A stretch of 64,000 nucleotides of DNA from the NCBI GenBank assembly GCA_963976055.1, contig CAXBJB010000001.1:62001-126000 (forward strand), read 5' to 3'. This DNA comes from UBA1479 sp963976055. Lineage in GTDB: Bacteria; Pseudomonadota; Alphaproteobacteria; Rhodospirillales; Casp-alpha2. Shown piece by piece: positions 63,080 through 64,000 of the stretch. The notes below the pieces were generated by a model. The model was not told the DNA's origin. It searched no databases and worked only from the letters and a program-made list of their open reading frames with translations. How positions within the stretch are numbered: the first letter of the stretch is position 1; every line of letters starts with the position of its first letter. A program made the position numbers and the translations under genes.

Positions 63080-63742
63080 ATGAGGTCTGTGCTGTGCCGC
63101 TTGGTTCCCGGTCTGGGGTTCCTTCTGATTTTCATTCTGTCCATTCCTGTGGAGGGCGCCGCCGGTGAGATTGCCCAGATGGGGGGCGGTGGGCCGCCTC
63201 CGCCGGAGAAAATGATGCGGCGCATGGACGAAAACGGCGACGGCAAGATTTCACGTCAGGAGTTCCTGGGCCCGCCGAACCGCTTCGATATGATCGATGC
63301 CGACAAGGACGGCTTTCTGACCGTTGAAGAGATCACGACGTTCCGCGCCAAACGCCAGAATGATGGCGGCATGGGGGGGCAAAGCCCGGCAAAAGGTCCC
63401 AACGGCGAAGCTTTTCTGACGGCGGCGCAACTGAGGCTGCTGATCACAGGTACTGAGATTTCCCACACCTCGCCACGCAGTGGCAACGCAGTGCTGATGA
63501 AATTCCTGGCCGACGGCACCGTCGACGGTACCGTCGGCTTGGGCACGCCGATTAATGGCACTTGGCAGATCAAGGAGAACGGGCAGCTGTGCTTCGACGT
63601 TGCCGTGCTGGGCAACGGCATCTGCTTCTACCTGATACGCAAGGGGGACAATCTGGAGCGCTACAACCGTGATGGTCGCCCGGCCAAGGGGATCGACTGG
63701 ACCATCTCTAATCCGGGTCCCGACGCAAACAAGGTGCCGTGA
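63080..63742 (+). CDS. Exported EF-hand calcium-binding protein
   Basis: 220 residues from the ATG at 63080 (AAAGGG upstream). Residues 1-30 form a signal peptide (VLCRLVPGLGFLLIFILSI core). Two adjacent EF-hand loops follow: MDENGDGKISRQEF and IDADKDGFLTVEEI, with the expected Asp/Asn/Glu calcium ligands. After a Gly/Pro linker, residues ~125-215 form a beta-rich domain (NGTWQIKENGQLCFDV, GICFYLIRKGD) with two Cys able to form a disulfide. Role unknown; likely periplasmic calcium-responsive. Confidence 0.78.
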   Translation: MRSVLCRLVPGLGFLLIFILSIPVEGAAGEIAQMGGGGPPPPEKMMRRMDENGDGKISRQEFLGPPNRFDMIDADKDGFLTVEEITTFRAKRQNDGGMGGQSPAKGPNGEAFLTAAQLRLLITGTEISHTSPRSGNAVLMKFLADGTVDGTVGLGTPINGTWQIKENGQLCFDVAVLGNGICFYLIRKGDNLERYNRDGRPAKGIDWTISNPGPDANKVP

Positions 63743-63810
63743 TCCCGCCCGCAACCGCCATTTTTGCGGGCTTCGGTTCGCAGATTTTCCGCTAACCGGA
63801 AGGTGCCGCC

Positions 63811-64000
63811 GTGCCGCCGATTTCCGACAAAAACACGCCCGTCCGCTTTGCCGATCCGCTTCCGGACGCCGTCGATGTCGTCGTCATCGGCGCCGGGGTG
63901 GCGGGCACGGCGACGGCCTATTTCCTGGCCCAGCGCGGGCAGAAGGTCTTGCTCTGCGAAAAGGGCCGGGTCGCGGGCGAACAGTCGTCGCGCAACTGGG
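63811..64000 (+). CDS. FAD-dependent (DAO/DadA-type) oxidoreductase, 3' partial
   Basis: Sixty-three residues are visible before the window ends. The GTG at 63811 has GGAAGG 8 bases upstream. After about 25 residues the dinucleotide-binding motif VIGAGVAGTATAYFLAQRG appears, then the acidic turn EKG and GEQSSRNWG, which is typical of D-amino-acid or glycine-oxidase-like enzymes of this subgroup. Substrate cannot be judged from this fragment. Confidence 0.82.
   Translation, partial: MPPISDKNTPVRFADPLPDAVDVVVIGAGVAGTATAYFLAQRGQKVLLCEKGRVAGEQSSRNW

Overview
The window is high-GC, densely coded chromosome with short intergenic gaps and many ATGA stop/start overlaps. I assign it to an alphaproteobacterium, probably a free-living Rhodospirillales-type heterotroph. 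This is inferred from gene content: the cysG-DUF2849-cysI-DUF934 sulfite reductase cluster, the N-acetylglutaminylglutamine amide (NAGGN) osmolyte trio, short QueF, and abundant DMT, CaiB and peptide-ABC genes. I saw no rRNA, tRNA, insertion sequence, prophage or CRISPR array. The window cuts a cyclase gene at its left edge and an FAD oxidoreductase gene at its right edge.

Layout. (1) 1-4.6 kb: a membrane Cache-HAMP-cyclase and a two-subunit molybdenum hydroxylase (isoquinoline 1-oxidoreductase type). (2) 4.7-11.2 kb: a DksA-like regulator, then queuosine-related genes. These are two tandem QueD-like proteins that have lost different active-site residues, and on the opposite strand queF, tgt and queA, with a chemoreceptor and a small membrane protein between tgt and queA. 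(3) 11.3-15.4 kb: a Pmp3-type peptide, a small membrane protein, a Gfo/Idh/MocA dehydrogenase, a DMT exporter and an unusual CaiB-type CoA transferase. (4) 15.5-28.3 kb: a ten-gene operon with a complete dipeptide-type ABC importer, two M20 peptidases, two amidases and an M81 (MlrC-like) peptidase. (5) 28.3-30.4 kb: an apparent operon of an inactive HtrA-like protein, an AlkB-type dioxygenase and a stand-alone BLUF photoreceptor. (6) 30.6-38.0 kb: a class II aldolase-fold enzyme, the NAGGN trio behind a promoter and a structured leader, and a gamma-glutamyltransferase. (7) 38.3-42.3 kb: sulfite reduction. (8) 42.3-46.9 kb: a second, multi-domain class III cyclase and two secreted-type serine proteases (S8; S1 with C-terminal repeats). 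(9) 47.0-55.9 kb: B12-dependent glutamate mutase (S, L, E), an IclR regulator, a TauD-like dioxygenase, an acylating aldehyde dehydrogenase and an ADP-forming CoA ligase pair. (10) 55.9-64 kb: an MscS channel, a nitroreductase, a small unknown protein, a KefB-like antiporter, a membrane cyclic-nucleotide-binding protein, a GMC oxidoreductase, an EF-hand exported protein and the start of a DAO-type oxidoreductase.

The regions I find most worth follow-up are the glutamate mutase / dioxygenase / acyl-CoA cluster, which fits no complete pathway I know; the degenerate QueD pair beside real queuosine genes; the BLUF-AlkB-pseudoprotease operon; and the structured leader of the osmolyte operon. All family calls come from reading motifs; no database search was run.
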